Assembly: GCF_016907925.1 (NCBI RefSeq)
Contig: NZ_JAFBCZ010000035.1
Span: 1-61,422, forward strand
DNA length: 61,422 nucleotides
Origin: Herpetosiphon giganteus
GTDB lineage: Bacteria; Chloroflexota; Chloroflexia; Chloroflexales; Herpetosiphonaceae
Direction: 5' to 3'
The notes beneath the pieces are model-generated. The model ran no database searches. It was not told the DNA's origin and saw only the letters and a program-made list of their open reading frames with translations. The first letter of the stretch is position 1; each line of letters opens with the position of its first letter. A program made the position numbers and the translations under genes. Positions 9,313 through 18,409 of this stretch are shown here, piece after piece.

Positions 9313-12120
9313 TTATTTCACGCTCAATACACTGACACTGCTGGTTACACGGTTGCCAGCCTGATCGATTGCTGTAGCGACAACGCGATAGGTTCCAGCT
9401 TGGGTTGGGCTGAAATCAAGGCTATACGGCGCTTGATCGCGCATAAACACCTCGCCATTGACCGTCCACTCAACCTTGGCAAGCTGACGATCATCTTGGG
9501 CGTTGGCTTGAAACTGCACTGATTGGCCGCGCAAGGCCGTAGCTGGCACCGTGATGCTAATTGTTGGTGCAGTGCGATCAAGATAGATCGTGACTCGTTG
9601 CTCGTTCATGCCGTTGCTTTGCTTGACTAACAAACGCAAGCTATACTCGCCTTCGGGCAAACCATCAGCATTCCAAATTGCCAACAAGCCATTAGAAATG
9701 CCGCCAAAGCCTTCGATAATCGTCGTCCAGCTGCCAGGGTTCGCGCCAGTGCCCCAAGCAACCGTGTAATCACCAGCGGCGCTGCCACGAATGCGAATTG
9801 GCGCGGCTAAGGCTGCGCCATCTGTTGGCTCGATCAAGGCAATTGGAACATTGGCGTTGCCTGCATTGGTTGGATTCACCAAAGCACACGGCTTGGTTGG
9901 TGGCGTTCCCAAGCCGCCAGTTTCGCCCCAATTGCCCGCCTCATCGGGATAGATTGCAAAGACCCGATCTTCGCCTGGCTGGTCGGGCAAGGCCACACAA
10001 TCGCCACTTGGCCCAACCCGAATCGTGCGATAGACATTTTCGGTTTCAACTGGCTCAGTGCCATTAACAAAATATTCGCTGCGAATGTTGGGGCAGGCTT
10101 TCGATGGTTTGGTGCCAGTTGGAATACAAACTTCGTGCTCGGCAACATTCGCTGGCGGCGTAAATTGCTCGATTGGCAAGTCTTCGTGAAACTTAGTCAT
10201 CAAGCGATTCCAAATCACAGCAGCGCCAAACGAGCCAGGCACTGCATCCATTGGGGTATTATCGCTATTGCCAACCCACGCGCCAATCACCACGCTCGGC
10301 GTATAGCCAACCGTCCAGCTATCACGATCGTCGTCGGTCGTGCCGGTTTTGACAGCCGCAGGCCGATCGTTGGGCAATTCCATGGCATTGTCAGGGCCAA
10401 ACATCCACTCGCGGGCTTGGTTATCGCTCAGCATACTTGAAACGATAAACGCCAAGCCGTTGCCATCTGGCCCCAAGGCTGGTTGGCTTGGTGGTTCGCT
10501 CCAGGCTTCGAGCACTTCGCCCCGCGTATTGACCACCTTCAAAATCGTTGAGGCAGGTCGATAATTGCCCTCGTTGGCAAACACGCTGTAGGCAGTGGTC
10601 AATTCCATTAGGGTTACTTCGCCGCCGCCAAGCGCCAACGATAAACCATAGCGTGGGCGATCATCGAGGGTGCTGATGCCAACCCGCTGCATCAAGCGCA
10701 AAAACTCGTCAATGCCAACATGATCAAGGGTTTTGACCGCTGGCACGTTGAATGAATTGGCTAGGGCAACCCGAATCGAAACCGGCCCATGGAAATTACG
10801 ATCATAATTTTTGGGCGCATACACCTCGCCCCCAGCAAAGCGATATTCGGTTGGTACATCCCAAAGCACGCTGGCCGCCGTCCAATCGCGCATCATCGCC
10901 GCCGCATAGACAAACGGTTTGAGCGCCGAGCCTGGTTGACGTTCAGCTAAAGCCACATTCACTTGGCCATCAATCGCCGCATTATTGTAATCAGCCGAGC
11001 CAACCATCGCCAAAACTTGGTTGGTTTTGCGATCGAGCATCACTACCGCGCCGTTGGTTGCGTTTTGGGCAGTAATTTCGCTCACCCGCTGCTGCACCTC
11101 TTGCTGGGCGGTTGCCTGCCATCGCGGATCAAGCGTCGTGGTCACTCGCAAGCCGCCACGATAGAGCAATTCGGGGCCGTAACGCGCTTCAAGCAATTGG
11201 CGCACATAAAACACAAAGTGAGGCGCAGTTAAATTCACTTGCGACGGCTTAACATACAGCACTTCAGCAAAAGCTTGTTCTGCTTGCTGCTGGGTGATCA
11301 TGTTGTTGCGCACCATCGCCGCCAGCACGATCTCTTGGCGTTGTTTGGCGGCATCGGCATTGACCAAGGGGTCAAGTTGCGATGGCGATTGGGGCAAGCC
11401 TGCCAACATTGATGCTTGGGCCAAGCTTAAATCGCTCACGCTAACCCCAAAATAGGCTTGGGCAGCGGCCTCAGCACCATAGGCATTATTGCCATAGGGA
11501 ATTTCGTTCAAATACAAGGCCAAAATTTGATCTTTGGAGTAGCGTTGGCTAATTTGGTAGGCCAAAATTGCCTCGCGAATTTTACGCTTGGGCGTTTGCT
11601 GGCCGCGTTCTTCTGGCGAAAGCAACACATTGCGCACCAATTGCTGGGTAATCGTCGAAGCGCCGCCTTGGCCAGTTTCTTGGTCGGTCAAATTGGCCAG
11701 CGCTGCCCGGGCAATCGAAGGCAAATTGACCCCAGGATTGGTATAGAAATTACTATCTTCGACCGCAATCGTGGCCTGTTTAAGATACTCGGAGAAGGCG
11801 CTGAACGGCACGACCGTGCGTTGGCCAGCGTTAGGATCGAAAATCTCATACAGCAAGGTTGTGCCATCGCGGGCATAGAGTTTGGTGGTTTCAAAGGCGC
11901 GATGGGTGCCCAAATTATCAATCGACGGCAAATTGCGGCTAAAATACCAATAGCCACCCAAGCCAGCTGCAAGGATGCAAAATACCCCAATCAGCAGCAG
12001 TTGCACCAAAAGAATCAGTGTTTTGAGCCACCATGGGCGCGCTTGACGACGAGCAGCCCGCGCCGAACGCCGTTCCTGCCGAGCAGTTAATTGTGGTTGA
12101 TCGCTGTTTGATTGTGCCAT
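9313..12120 (-). CDS. Class A penicillin-binding protein
   Basis: A bifunctional peptidoglycan glycosyltransferase/transpeptidase, 935 residues. A basic cytoplasmic tail and one membrane segment (WLKTLILLVQLLLIGVFCIL, ~30-50) are followed by the GT51 domain (AVEDSNFYTNPGVN; GGASTITQQLVRN). The transpeptidase carries SALKPF (SxxK), SFN (SxN) and KTGT. The C-terminus adds Ig-like beta segments (~750-935) outside the catalytic core. The frame extends to 12171, but those codons lie in a 'ccctgacccctaatcccc' repeat, so the ATG at 12120 (MAQSNSD) is the likelier start even though its SD is weak. It acts on the outer face of the cytoplasmic membrane. Confidence 0.93.
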   Translation of the reverse strand: MAQSNSDQPQLTARQERRSARAARRQARPWWLKTLILLVQLLLIGVFCILAAGLGGYWYFSRNLPSIDNLGTHRAFETTKLYARDGTTLLYEIFDPNAGQRTVVPFSAFSEYLKQATIAVEDSNFYTNPGVNLPSIARAALANLTDQETGQGGASTITQQLVRNVLLSPEERGQQTPKRKIREAILAYQISQRYSKDQILALYLNEIPYGNNAYGAEAAAQAYFGVSVSDLSLAQASMLAGLPQSPSQLDPLVNADAAKQRQEIVLAAMVRNNMITQQQAEQAFAEVLYVKPSQVNLTAPHFVFYVRQLLEARYGPELLYRGGLRVTTTLDPRWQATAQQEVQQRVSEITAQNATNGAVVMLDRKTNQVLAMVGSADYNNAAIDGQVNVALAERQPGSALKPFVYAAAMMRDWTAASVLWDVPTEYRFAGGEVYAPKNYDRNFHGPVSIRVALANSFNVPAVKTLDHVGIDEFLRLMQRVGISTLDDRPRYGLSLALGGGEVTLMELTTAYSVFANEGNYRPASTILKVVNTRGEVLEAWSEPPSQPALGPDGNGLAFIVSSMLSDNQAREWMFGPDNAMELPNDRPAAVKTGTTDDDRDSWTVGYTPSVVIGAWVGNSDNTPMDAVPGSFGAAVIWNRLMTKFHEDLPIEQFTPPANVAEHEVCIPTGTKPSKACPNIRSEYFVNGTEPVETENVYRTIRVGPSGDCVALPDQPGEDRVFAIYPDEAGNWGETGGLGTPPTKPCALVNPTNAGNANVPIALIEPTDGAALAAPIRIRGSAAGDYTVAWGTGANPGSWTTIIEGFGGISNGLLAIWNADGLPEGEYSLRLLVKQSNGMNEQRVTIYLDRTAPTISITVPATALRGQSVQFQANAQDDRQLAKVEWTVNGEVFMRDQAPYSLDFSPTQAGTYRVVATAIDQAGNRVTSSVSVLSVK

Positions 12121-12139
12121 AGTCGTTTGGGGAATGGTC

Positions 12140-12206
12140 GCTGGGGAATGGGGGCTGGTTAAAATCAGCATATTCCCGATCCCTGACCCCTAATCCCCAA
12201 CCCCCA
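12140..12206. repeat. 'ggggaatggg / ccctgacccc' low-complexity repeat
   Basis: Imperfect iterations of gggaatgg, gatccctgacccctaatccc and ccaaccccc. The same style of sequence occurs at 222-262, 27590-27750, 34600-34640 and 44800-44840. It lies between the divergent penicillin-binding protein and HtrA genes. Confidence 0.55.
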
Positions 12207-12281
12207 CAAATAAATTTTGCGATAAAATTATAGCATGCAGCCTACACCATTTTCGGTGATTATGCAGAAAGGATGTTTTGC

Positions 12282-13496
12282 ATGAAGCAACGCAGCATGC
12301 GTGTTTTGATTCCAGCATTTCTTATTCCACTAGGGCTTTGTATTCTGGGCAGTATCTTGATTTGGATTTTTGCCCCAAATGAGCAAGCAACTCCTGAGCA
12401 AAGTACAAATCCCAACACAACTCTGTCAGCTGAGCCAACGCCAGTTGCAGTCAGCCCAGTTAATGCCAATCCAAGCAATGATCTCAGTGATGAGCAAGCC
12501 CGCATCGATTTGTACAAGCGGGTTGGGCCTGCTGTCGTGAGCATCGATACTGAAGTTGCAGGCGAAAGCAGCCAAGAAGTGACCCAAGAGGCGCTTGGCT
12601 CAGGCTTTTTGGTCGACGACCAAGGCCATATCGCCACCAACAACCATGTCATCGAAGGCGCTACCCGCATTTTTGTCACCTTCTCCGATGGCCGCCAAGT
12701 GCCAGCAAGCTTGCGCGGCGCTGATCAAGATAACGATATTGCGGTGATTAAGGTGGAGGCCGAGGAAGTATCTAGCATCGCGCCCATGGTTTTTGGCAAC
12801 TCGCGCGAGGTTCAAGTTGGCCAAGATACGATTGCGATTGGCAATCCTTTTGGCTTGCAAAATACCATGACCTTGGGCATTGTCAGCGCCGTCGAAGGCC
12901 GTTCGTTGCCTGGGCGCACCCTAGCTAATGGCGGTCAATTTCGCATCAGCCGCATCATTCAGACCGACGCAGCAATCAATCCTGGCAATAGCGGCGGCCC
13001 TTTGCTTAATAGCAACGGCGAAGTGATTGGCATCAACACCGCGATTCGGGTCAGCGATCCGACGGCAGCACCAGCCTTTGCTGGGGTTGGCTACGCCGTA
13101 CCTGCAAATACGGTCAAAATCATTGTTGAAGATTTGATTAAAACTGGCAAGCACGATTCGGCCTATTTGGGCGTGAGCATGCTCACGATTAGCTCGCAAT
13201 TGGCGGAAGAATTGAAATTGCCAGTCAATCAAGGCGCACTCGTGACCAATGTGGTTGTCGATGGCCCCGCCGATCAGGCAGGCATTCGCTTGGGCACAAA
13301 CAGCATCCAAGTTGAAGGCGCTGAATTGATTATTGATAGCGATATTGTGACCGCCTTCAATGGCGAGCGCATTCGCTCAAGCGACGATCTGATTGCCCAT
13401 ATCAACGATTCGCGGGTTGGCGATAAAGTTAATTTGACGATTATTCGGGGTGAGGAAGAGCAAACAGTCGAGGTAACCTTGGGGGCACGCCCTTAA
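12282..13496 (+). CDS. HtrA/DegP-family S1C serine protease with PDZ domain
   Basis: A 404-residue protein. One N-terminal hydrophobic segment (LIPAFLIPLGLCILGSIL) anchors or exports it, followed by a low-complexity linker. The trypsin-like domain has His in ATNNHVIEG, Asp in QDNDIAVIKV and Ser in NPGNSGGPL. A single PDZ domain (~295-400, from AYLGVSML) completes it. The ATG at 12282 is preferred over 12273, because AAGGA is eight bases upstream of 12282 and abuts 12273. It is expected to degrade or refold misfolded envelope proteins. Confidence 0.92.
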   Translation: MKQRSMRVLIPAFLIPLGLCILGSILIWIFAPNEQATPEQSTNPNTTLSAEPTPVAVSPVNANPSNDLSDEQARIDLYKRVGPAVVSIDTEVAGESSQEVTQEALGSGFLVDDQGHIATNNHVIEGATRIFVTFSDGRQVPASLRGADQDNDIAVIKVEAEEVSSIAPMVFGNSREVQVGQDTIAIGNPFGLQNTMTLGIVSAVEGRSLPGRTLANGGQFRISRIIQTDAAINPGNSGGPLLNSNGEVIGINTAIRVSDPTAAPAFAGVGYAVPANTVKIIVEDLIKTGKHDSAYLGVSMLTISSQLAEELKLPVNQGALVTNVVVDGPADQAGIRLGTNSIQVEGAELIIDSDIVTAFNGERIRSSDDLIAHINDSRVGDKVNLTIIRGEEEQTVEVTLGARP

Positions 13497-13519
13497 AACG
13501 GAGTGGTTAGCCCAATTTT

Positions 13520-13537
13520 ATCACCCCAAGGGGTGAT
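13520..13537. other. Short perfect hairpin after htrA
   Basis: The palindrome atcacccc-aa-ggggtgat is 23 bp after the HtrA stop and is followed by ctttcg. It may assist termination, but the stem is short and there is no clear T-run. Confidence 0.4.
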
Positions 13538-13621
13538 CTTTCGAGATTCTGGATCGCGAGCCGTATCTTTTTTGCAGGCTGCACGGTTTCCCTTATGCCA
13601 GACCTCTCCACACAGCAAACA

Positions 13622-13655
13622 CGGGCGGGTGCAATCGACTGATAGCACCCGCCCG
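13622..13655. terminator. Terminator hairpin between convergent genes
   Basis: The stem cgggcgggtgc/gcacccgcccg (11 bp, 12-nt loop) is followed on the plus strand by atgttttt. On the minus strand the tail is tgtttgct, so it may also serve the gene ending at 13662. Confidence 0.75.
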
Positions 13656-13661
13656 ATGTTT

Positions 13662-14474
13662 TTAGATGTTTTGCCATAACAAGCCTTGCTGGCGTTGCAT
13701 GGCTAAAAGCGCCAGATTACGGATAAACGCCAAACCCAAGGCCTCAAACGCCACATTCGGAAAATATTCCTCGCGTAAAGCTTGATTCTGAAAGGTTCTG
13801 AGGGCTTGTTGCATCGCTTCTAAGCTTGGTTTGATCGCTGGTAGCTCAATTTTTGATAAATGGTAGGCCAAACGTGCAGTTTCTGCTGGATCAAGCCAGC
13901 CATGAATCCCTTCTGCTGAGCCACCCCAACCATAGCCAATAACCCAGCCGCGTTGGCCCAAACGATTCAATAATTGATAGGCTGGATGCACAGGCTCCAT
14001 GCCTTGTTGCTCCAACCAAGCCTGATGAAAACGGATGGTAACGGTTCGGCCAACAAACATGCTTGGCCCTAAACAAAGCTGTTCAACAACCTCATTGAAT
14101 AAAAATGAAAGATCATCGGCTAAATGCCCATTTTGCAGTATATGCAGTGAACATTGATTGATCTCAACACAGTTGCTTGAACGACAAGCACGCTCTTTCC
14201 AATCGACAAACCATGCTTTAGTATTTTGATGCTGGCCATTCCAAGCCCAATCGTGGTCAAGGTAGCTGCAATGCGCTTGGAAATCAGCGCCATGCAAAAA
14301 TTTAGCCGCATATTGCTCACGATAGGCAGGCAGCATCACGTTATTGCTGCCCTGAATAATCGCTTCTAGCCATGGGTCAGCAACTCCCGTTTTAATAAAG
14401 GCTTGGATGGCAGGCACAACCAATTCACGATAAACCTGATAATCAAAAAGATGTACCGCTGCATCAGATCCCAT
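13662..14474 (-). CDS. Uncharacterised protein (270 aa)
   Basis: I do not recognise a family. The product is soluble, rich in aromatic residues and has several Cys (CRSSNCVEINQCSLH). It has no signal peptide or membrane segment. The ATG at 14474 has a strong SD (AAAGGAG, spacing 6), so the longer frame back to 14594 is not used. The C-terminal third looks helical (IKLS/AMQQALRTFQNQALREEY). The gene is monocistronic, between a terminator and the divergent ATPase gene. It might be an immunity- or nuclease-associated DUF, but nothing visible supports a role. Confidence 0.7.
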   Translation of the reverse strand: MGSDAAVHLFDYQVYRELVVPAIQAFIKTGVADPWLEAIIQGSNNVMLPAYREQYAAKFLHGADFQAHCSYLDHDWAWNGQHQNTKAWFVDWKERACRSSNCVEINQCSLHILQNGHLADDLSFLFNEVVEQLCLGPSMFVGRTVTIRFHQAWLEQQGMEPVHPAYQLLNRLGQRGWVIGYGWGGSAEGIHGWLDPAETARLAYHLSKIELPAIKPSLEAMQQALRTFQNQALREEYFPNVAFEALGLAFIRNLALLAMQRQQGLLWQNI

Positions 14475-14633
14475 CTGCTTCTCCTTTCTAGCCGAGCAAC
14501 CAATCCCAAAAATTCGCCTAGCTTTTGGCAATTCTCGCGCTATAATTAAACACCCAAACGTCGCAGCCTTGATCAGCCCAACGCCCAATTCCACCCTACG
14601 CGAAAACCCTCAACTAGCATACTGGAGTTCATC

Positions 14634-15821
14634 ATGCAGCAACTTCCCCAGTATTCGACCAGCTTAATTGGCCGCAGCCGCGTCGTTGCTGCCCTCGCTG
14701 AGCTGTTTCAGCAGCAAGCTCAGCGCTTGGTCAGTTTGATTGGAGCCAGCGGCACTGGCAAAACTCGGCTTGGGCTTGAAGCTGCCGAAACTATTCGCGA
14801 TAGTTTTGTTGATGGCTGCTACTTTATCAATCTTGCGCCAGTTGATGATGCGGTGTTTGTGCTACCAACGATTGCCCACGCCTTGGGCGTGCATGAAACC
14901 GCCAATCAATCGTTGCTTGATAGTTTGATTAATTTTTTGCAGGGCAAGCGAGTGTTGTTAATTCTGGATAATTTCGAGCAGGTTAAACGCGCAGCCAGCG
15001 AACTCAATCTCTTGATCGAAGGCACCGATCAGGCCCAATTTATGGTAACCAGCCAAGTGGCCTTGGGCTTGGCGAATGAATATGAGTTCAACGTGCCGCC
15101 GCTGGAAGTGCCCGACCAAGCGCAGCTGCCTGCAAGTGAATTATTGGAATATTCAGCGATTGGCTTGTTTGTTGATCGGATGCAAGCGATTCAGCCGCGC
15201 TTTGTGTTGAGCGATACCCAAGCCAAAGCGGTGGTCGAAATTTGTCGGCTACTGCATGGCTTGCCCTTGGCGATTGAATTAATTGCCGCCCATAGCTCAG
15301 CGCTCTCGCCAAGCGATTTATTGCTCTTGGTACGCAACTATTTGGCTCTAGGGCGCGGTGCAACGGTTGCCAAACCAAGCAGGCATCACGTGCTCTATCC
15401 AGTGCTCGATTGGTGTTTTAGCCGTTTATCTGCGCCCCAACAAACTTTGTTTAGTCGCTTGGGAGCCTTTAATGGCGGTTTTTCCAGCGATGCGGTGATG
15501 GCGCTTTACCAAACCGCTGGCGAATTTCCTACAGCGGTTGATTCGGGGCTTGCCAGTTTGCAGCAAAAACATTTGCTATTGCAAGAAACGCTACCTGGTC
15601 AACAGTCGCGCTACATTATGCTCGATGCAGTGCGCGAATATGCCCACCAGCGCTTGCGCAAACGCAAAGAGGCCCAGCAAATCGAGCTCTATCACGCAAC
15701 CTACTACCGCGATTTGAGCGCGAGCGCCAAAGAAGATTTAGGTGGCCCCAACAACGAATTCTGGACAATCGGTTGCTCAGCGAGATTCACAATATTCGCG
15801 CGGCGCTGCAATGGTCGTTGA
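14634..15821 (+). CDS. AfsR/LuxR-type STAND ATPase, N-terminal part (frameshifted)
   Basis: The N-terminal half of a signal-transduction ATPase. Walker A is GASGTGKTR near residue 38, Walker B is RVLLILDNFEQ near 105, and a GLPLAIELIAA motif lies near 225. A winged-helix-like segment ends at DAVREYAHQRL. There is no DNA-binding domain in front of the NTPase. The reading frame is lost near 15746: after GG-P the expected family sequence (PQQ...NIRAAL) continues one base out of frame in the next ORF. The last ~25 codons here are therefore out-of-frame read-through. The ATG is preceded by TGGAG. Either a real pseudogene, a polymerase or sequencing slip in a C-run, or recoding. Confidence 0.75.
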   Translation: MQQLPQYSTSLIGRSRVVAALAELFQQQAQRLVSLIGASGTGKTRLGLEAAETIRDSFVDGCYFINLAPVDDAVFVLPTIAHALGVHETANQSLLDSLINFLQGKRVLLILDNFEQVKRAASELNLLIEGTDQAQFMVTSQVALGLANEYEFNVPPLEVPDQAQLPASELLEYSAIGLFVDRMQAIQPRFVLSDTQAKAVVEICRLLHGLPLAIELIAAHSSALSPSDLLLLVRNYLALGRGATVAKPSRHHVLYPVLDWCFSRLSAPQQTLFSRLGAFNGGFSSDAVMALYQTAGEFPTAVDSGLASLQQKHLLLQETLPGQQSRYIMLDAVREYAHQRLRKRKEAQQIELYHATYYRDLSASAKEDLGGPNNEFWTIGCSARFTIFARRCNGR

Positions 15822-16834
15822 GCCACAACCAAGCGAATCTGGCCTTGCAACTCAGTAGCAACTTGGTGCGCTTTTGGATTCGCCAAGGCTACTTAAGCGA
15901 AGGCCGCCGCTGGATCAGTACCGCCTTGGAGCAGCAAACCAACGCCGAGCCAGCGACGGTGCGCACAGGTTTGGCTTCAGTCGGCGCGATCGCTTGGGTT
16001 CAAGGCAGTTATCGTGAGGCCAATACCTATCTCGAAACCGCCTTAGCAATTGAATCAACTAATCAGCATGAAACAGCCCGTTTGCTCAATACCTTGGGTT
16101 TGGTAGCCTACAACCAAGGACTTCCCGAGCAAGCTAGTGCCTATTTTGAGCAAACCTTAGCACTCTATCTAGAACTCTATCGAGAACGTGATGATCAAGC
16201 AATGATTGGAATTACGCTCAACAATCTGGGCTTGATTGAAATTGATCGCGGCAATTTAACGGCGGCGCGCCAAATTTATGCTGAAGTTTTAGCCCTTTTT
16301 CGCCCAGCCAATAACCCGTTTAATCTCATCATGCCGCTGAGCAACCTTGGCTTGATCGCGATTCTCGAAGAACGCTATGCTGAGGCCGAACCATTGCTTG
16401 AAGAAGGCTTGGCGCTTTGCCGCGCGCATCGCGATTACAACGGCTTAGGCTATTTTTTGACCAATTTAGCCGCCTGTTTGGCTGGTCAAGGTCGCTTTGA
16501 GCGTGCGCGCGATTGTTTGATTGAAGCCTTGGTTGTGCGTAACAATGCACAATCACAAAGTGGCATTGTGGTAGGAGCCAAAACCGCCAGCGAGATGTTG
16601 CTCAAGGCTGGTTTGGCGGAAGCGGCGGCGCTGGCCTGGGGCTATGCCAGCGCCAGATTTGCCGAACTGCAAGCAAATCCGGTTTGGTATGACGAGCGCC
16701 AACAAACCATGATCGAAACTGGATTAGCTACAACCCTTGGCAGCGAGCAGTTTGCAAGCCTCAAACGCACTGGCGCACAACAAACGATCGACGAGCTAAT
16801 TAATCTGCTGCAAACGGCAAAATTTATGCAGTAA
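15773..16834 (+). CDS. STAND ATPase, C-terminal TPR part (frameshifted)
   Basis: The C-terminal continuation of the preceding ATPase. It begins IHNIRAALQWSL, which in intact relatives follows the winged-helix segment directly. Tetratricopeptide repeats follow (about residues 40-300; e.g. LNTLGLVAYNQGLPEQASAYFEQTLALY, LNNLGLIEIDRGNLTAARQIYAEVL). A start at TTG 15773 has no SD, so this part is unlikely to be translated independently. Restoring one base in the C-run near 15746 would join both parts into a protein of about 730 residues. TPRs in this family bind partner proteins or regulate the NTPase. Confidence 0.72.
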   Translation: MLSEIHNIRAALQWSLSHNQANLALQLSSNLVRFWIRQGYLSEGRRWISTALEQQTNAEPATVRTGLASVGAIAWVQGSYREANTYLETALAIESTNQHETARLLNTLGLVAYNQGLPEQASAYFEQTLALYLELYRERDDQAMIGITLNNLGLIEIDRGNLTAARQIYAEVLALFRPANNPFNLIMPLSNLGLIAILEERYAEAEPLLEEGLALCRAHRDYNGLGYFLTNLAACLAGQGRFERARDCLIEALVVRNNAQSQSGIVVGAKTASEMLLKAGLAEAAALAWGYASARFAELQANPVWYDERQQTMIETGLATTLGSEQFASLKRTGAQQTIDELINLLQTAKFMQ

Positions 16835-16840
16835 GCAATG

Positions 16841-17404
16841 TTATGGGTGAGAATTTAATGTTGTGCCATCAGCACGCCAGCGACAACGATTCCATTTGGC
16901 TTTAATCGCTGCGACCTTTGGCTCATCAGGCTCATATTCAGCATCTTGAATAAAATAAGCCCCAGTTGCATAACATTCTTCGATTGCCGCCAACATCGTC
17001 GTTAATGAATCATAGACTTGGCCAGAACCTTGGAAAACAAACCAAATTGAGCCATAATCATCACGGGTTGCATCCATTTGAACCATATAATATTCGCCCA
17101 TGAAATCAAATAATGGGAATAAAAATGGTTCATAGGCTTCAGATGTAAATTCTTGATAAATTTGATAAGCAGCTTCGATTGCAAGAAAGTGATGGTAGTA
17201 AAATAATTTTTTATACTCATTATTCGTTCCGTTATGCCAGGCATAGAGTTCAAGAATCTCTGCTGGTAGGGTAAATGGTATTACACTGGCAATTTGTTCA
17301 GGGCTATAGCCTAGCTGTAAGGCAGTTAATAATTCAGGATCAACTTGCGCCATATAGTTGGCAATTGATTCAAGCAACTGTTGAATATTCGCTGTTTGCG
17401 CCAT
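16841..17404 (-). CDS. SMI1/KNR4 family protein
   Basis: A 187-residue protein with the SMI1/KNR4 (SUKH) pattern: LPAEILELYAWHNGTN near residue 45, a long aromatic middle, and FDFMGEYYMVQMDATRDDYGSIWFVF. SUKH proteins often act as immunity proteins or binding scaffolds. No toxin gene is adjacent, so the role is open. The ATG lies one base after the phzF-like stop. A GGAGG inside the upstream gene is 12 bases away, so translation is probably coupled. The longer frame to 17476 overlaps phzF and is rejected. Confidence 0.75.
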   Translation of the reverse strand: MAQTANIQQLLESIANYMAQVDPELLTALQLGYSPEQIASVIPFTLPAEILELYAWHNGTNNEYKKLFYYHHFLAIEAAYQIYQEFTSEAYEPFLFPLFDFMGEYYMVQMDATRDDYGSIWFVFQGSGQVYDSLTTMLAAIEECYATGAYFIQDAEYEPDEPKVAAIKAKWNRCRWRADGTTLNSHP

Positions 17405-17405
17405 G

Positions 17406-18284
17406 TTAGATCTCAACCTCCAGCGTTTGCATAACTTTGGCTCGACCTCCAGCCAGCAAACTCTGAATTGCTCCATCAGCCAGTTTGAGTTGCACTTCGA
17501 TCACACTTGGCGATTCTGGTTGCATCAGCCAACCTTGCTCGATCAAAAAGTTGGTTTGCTGCAAGCCCAGTTTATTGTACAAATAACAGGCCAGCGGGCC
17601 AGCAGCCATGCCAGTGCCTGCCTCCTCGCGAATGCCGTAGCGCGGCGCGAACATACGCGTGCCCGCCGAGCGGTCTGGCTGTTTAGTCGCAAGCGTAAAC
17701 ACATAGTAGCCAATCAAATCAAGTTGCTCGCTGATCTGTTGGATTTGCGCAAAATTTGGGTGCAATTCGGCAAGGGTTTGCTCGCTCGCCAGCCCAATAA
17801 TCAAAAAGCTATTGCCGGTGTTGACCAAGGTTGGCAAACTGCCGCTCAGCAAGGCATCGCTACTGAGATTGAGCGATTGCAAAGCTTGTTGGGCGATGGG
17901 GTCGCTTCGCTCAAACTGTTGGTAGCGCGGTGCAACTTGCTGCATAAAGGCCTGATCATCAGCCACAATAATCTCGCGTAGCCCATCGATGGTTTCTTTG
18001 GAAAGCTGGCCCGCGGGCACGCGCTTAAGCTGACGCAAAAGGCTGAAGGTGGCAATTGTGGCGTGGCCGCAGTGGGCAATTTGGCGAGTTGGAGTAAAAA
18101 ATTCAAGCTTAATGGTGGCAACATCCGATGCGCTGACAAAGGCTGTTTCCGATAAGCCAACCTGCTGGGCAACCGCCAATTTCTGTTCGGTTGTTAAGCC
18201 ATCGGCCTGAAACACGACCCCTGCTGGATTTCCGCCGCGAGCACCATCAATAAACGCATTGACAATCTGAACTTCAAGCTGCAT
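17406..18284 (-). CDS. PhzF family epimerase/isomerase
   Basis: A 292-residue protein of the PhzF/diaminopimelate-epimerase-like fold. The N-terminal motif NAFIDGARGGNPAGVV and the catalytic Glu in LSETAFV are present. FFTPTRQIAHCGHATIA is the hallmark of the first half. The C-terminal half has GTRMFAPRYGIREEAGTGMA. A clean SD (AAGGA, spacing 7) precedes the ATG. No other phenazine genes are nearby, so a general metabolite-isomerase role is more likely than phenazine synthesis. It is co-transcribed with the downstream SMI1/KNR4 gene. Confidence 0.9.
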   Translation of the reverse strand: MQLEVQIVNAFIDGARGGNPAGVVFQADGLTTEQKLAVAQQVGLSETAFVSASDVATIKLEFFTPTRQIAHCGHATIATFSLLRQLKRVPAGQLSKETIDGLREIIVADDQAFMQQVAPRYQQFERSDPIAQQALQSLNLSSDALLSGSLPTLVNTGNSFLIIGLASEQTLAELHPNFAQIQQISEQLDLIGYYVFTLATKQPDRSAGTRMFAPRYGIREEAGTGMAAGPLACYLYNKLGLQQTNFLIEQGWLMQPESPSVIEVQLKLADGAIQSLLAGGRAKVMQTLEVEI

Positions 18285-18341
18285 GTGGATTCCTTAACAA
18301 CACAAGGATTTTAAAATGAGTATTCATCAAACGCACGCAGC

Positions 18342-18375
18342 CACGCCGATCTAGCCTGCGGCGCTAATCGGCGTG
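18342..18375. terminator. Hairpin downstream of the histidine kinase end or upstream of phzF
   Basis: The stem cacgccgat/atcggcgtg (9 bp, 16-nt loop) lies in the spacer between the kinase stop and the phzF start, both on the minus strand. No strong U-run follows on the minus strand, so it is a weak candidate terminator or an RNA structure. Confidence 0.4.
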
Positions 18376-18409
18376 CGGCAATCTCCATTTTGAAGCTAGG
18401 TGGTTTTGG

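Noticed and set aside
11458-12090. 210-codon plus-strand ORF
   Set aside because: Antisense to the glycosyltransferase part of the class A penicillin-binding protein; coding signal belongs to the minus strand.
15730-15760. Programmed -1 frameshift signal in the ATPase gene
   Set aside because: The sequence C CCC AAC is not an X XXY YYZ heptamer and no strong downstream stem was found; a mutation or read error is more likely.
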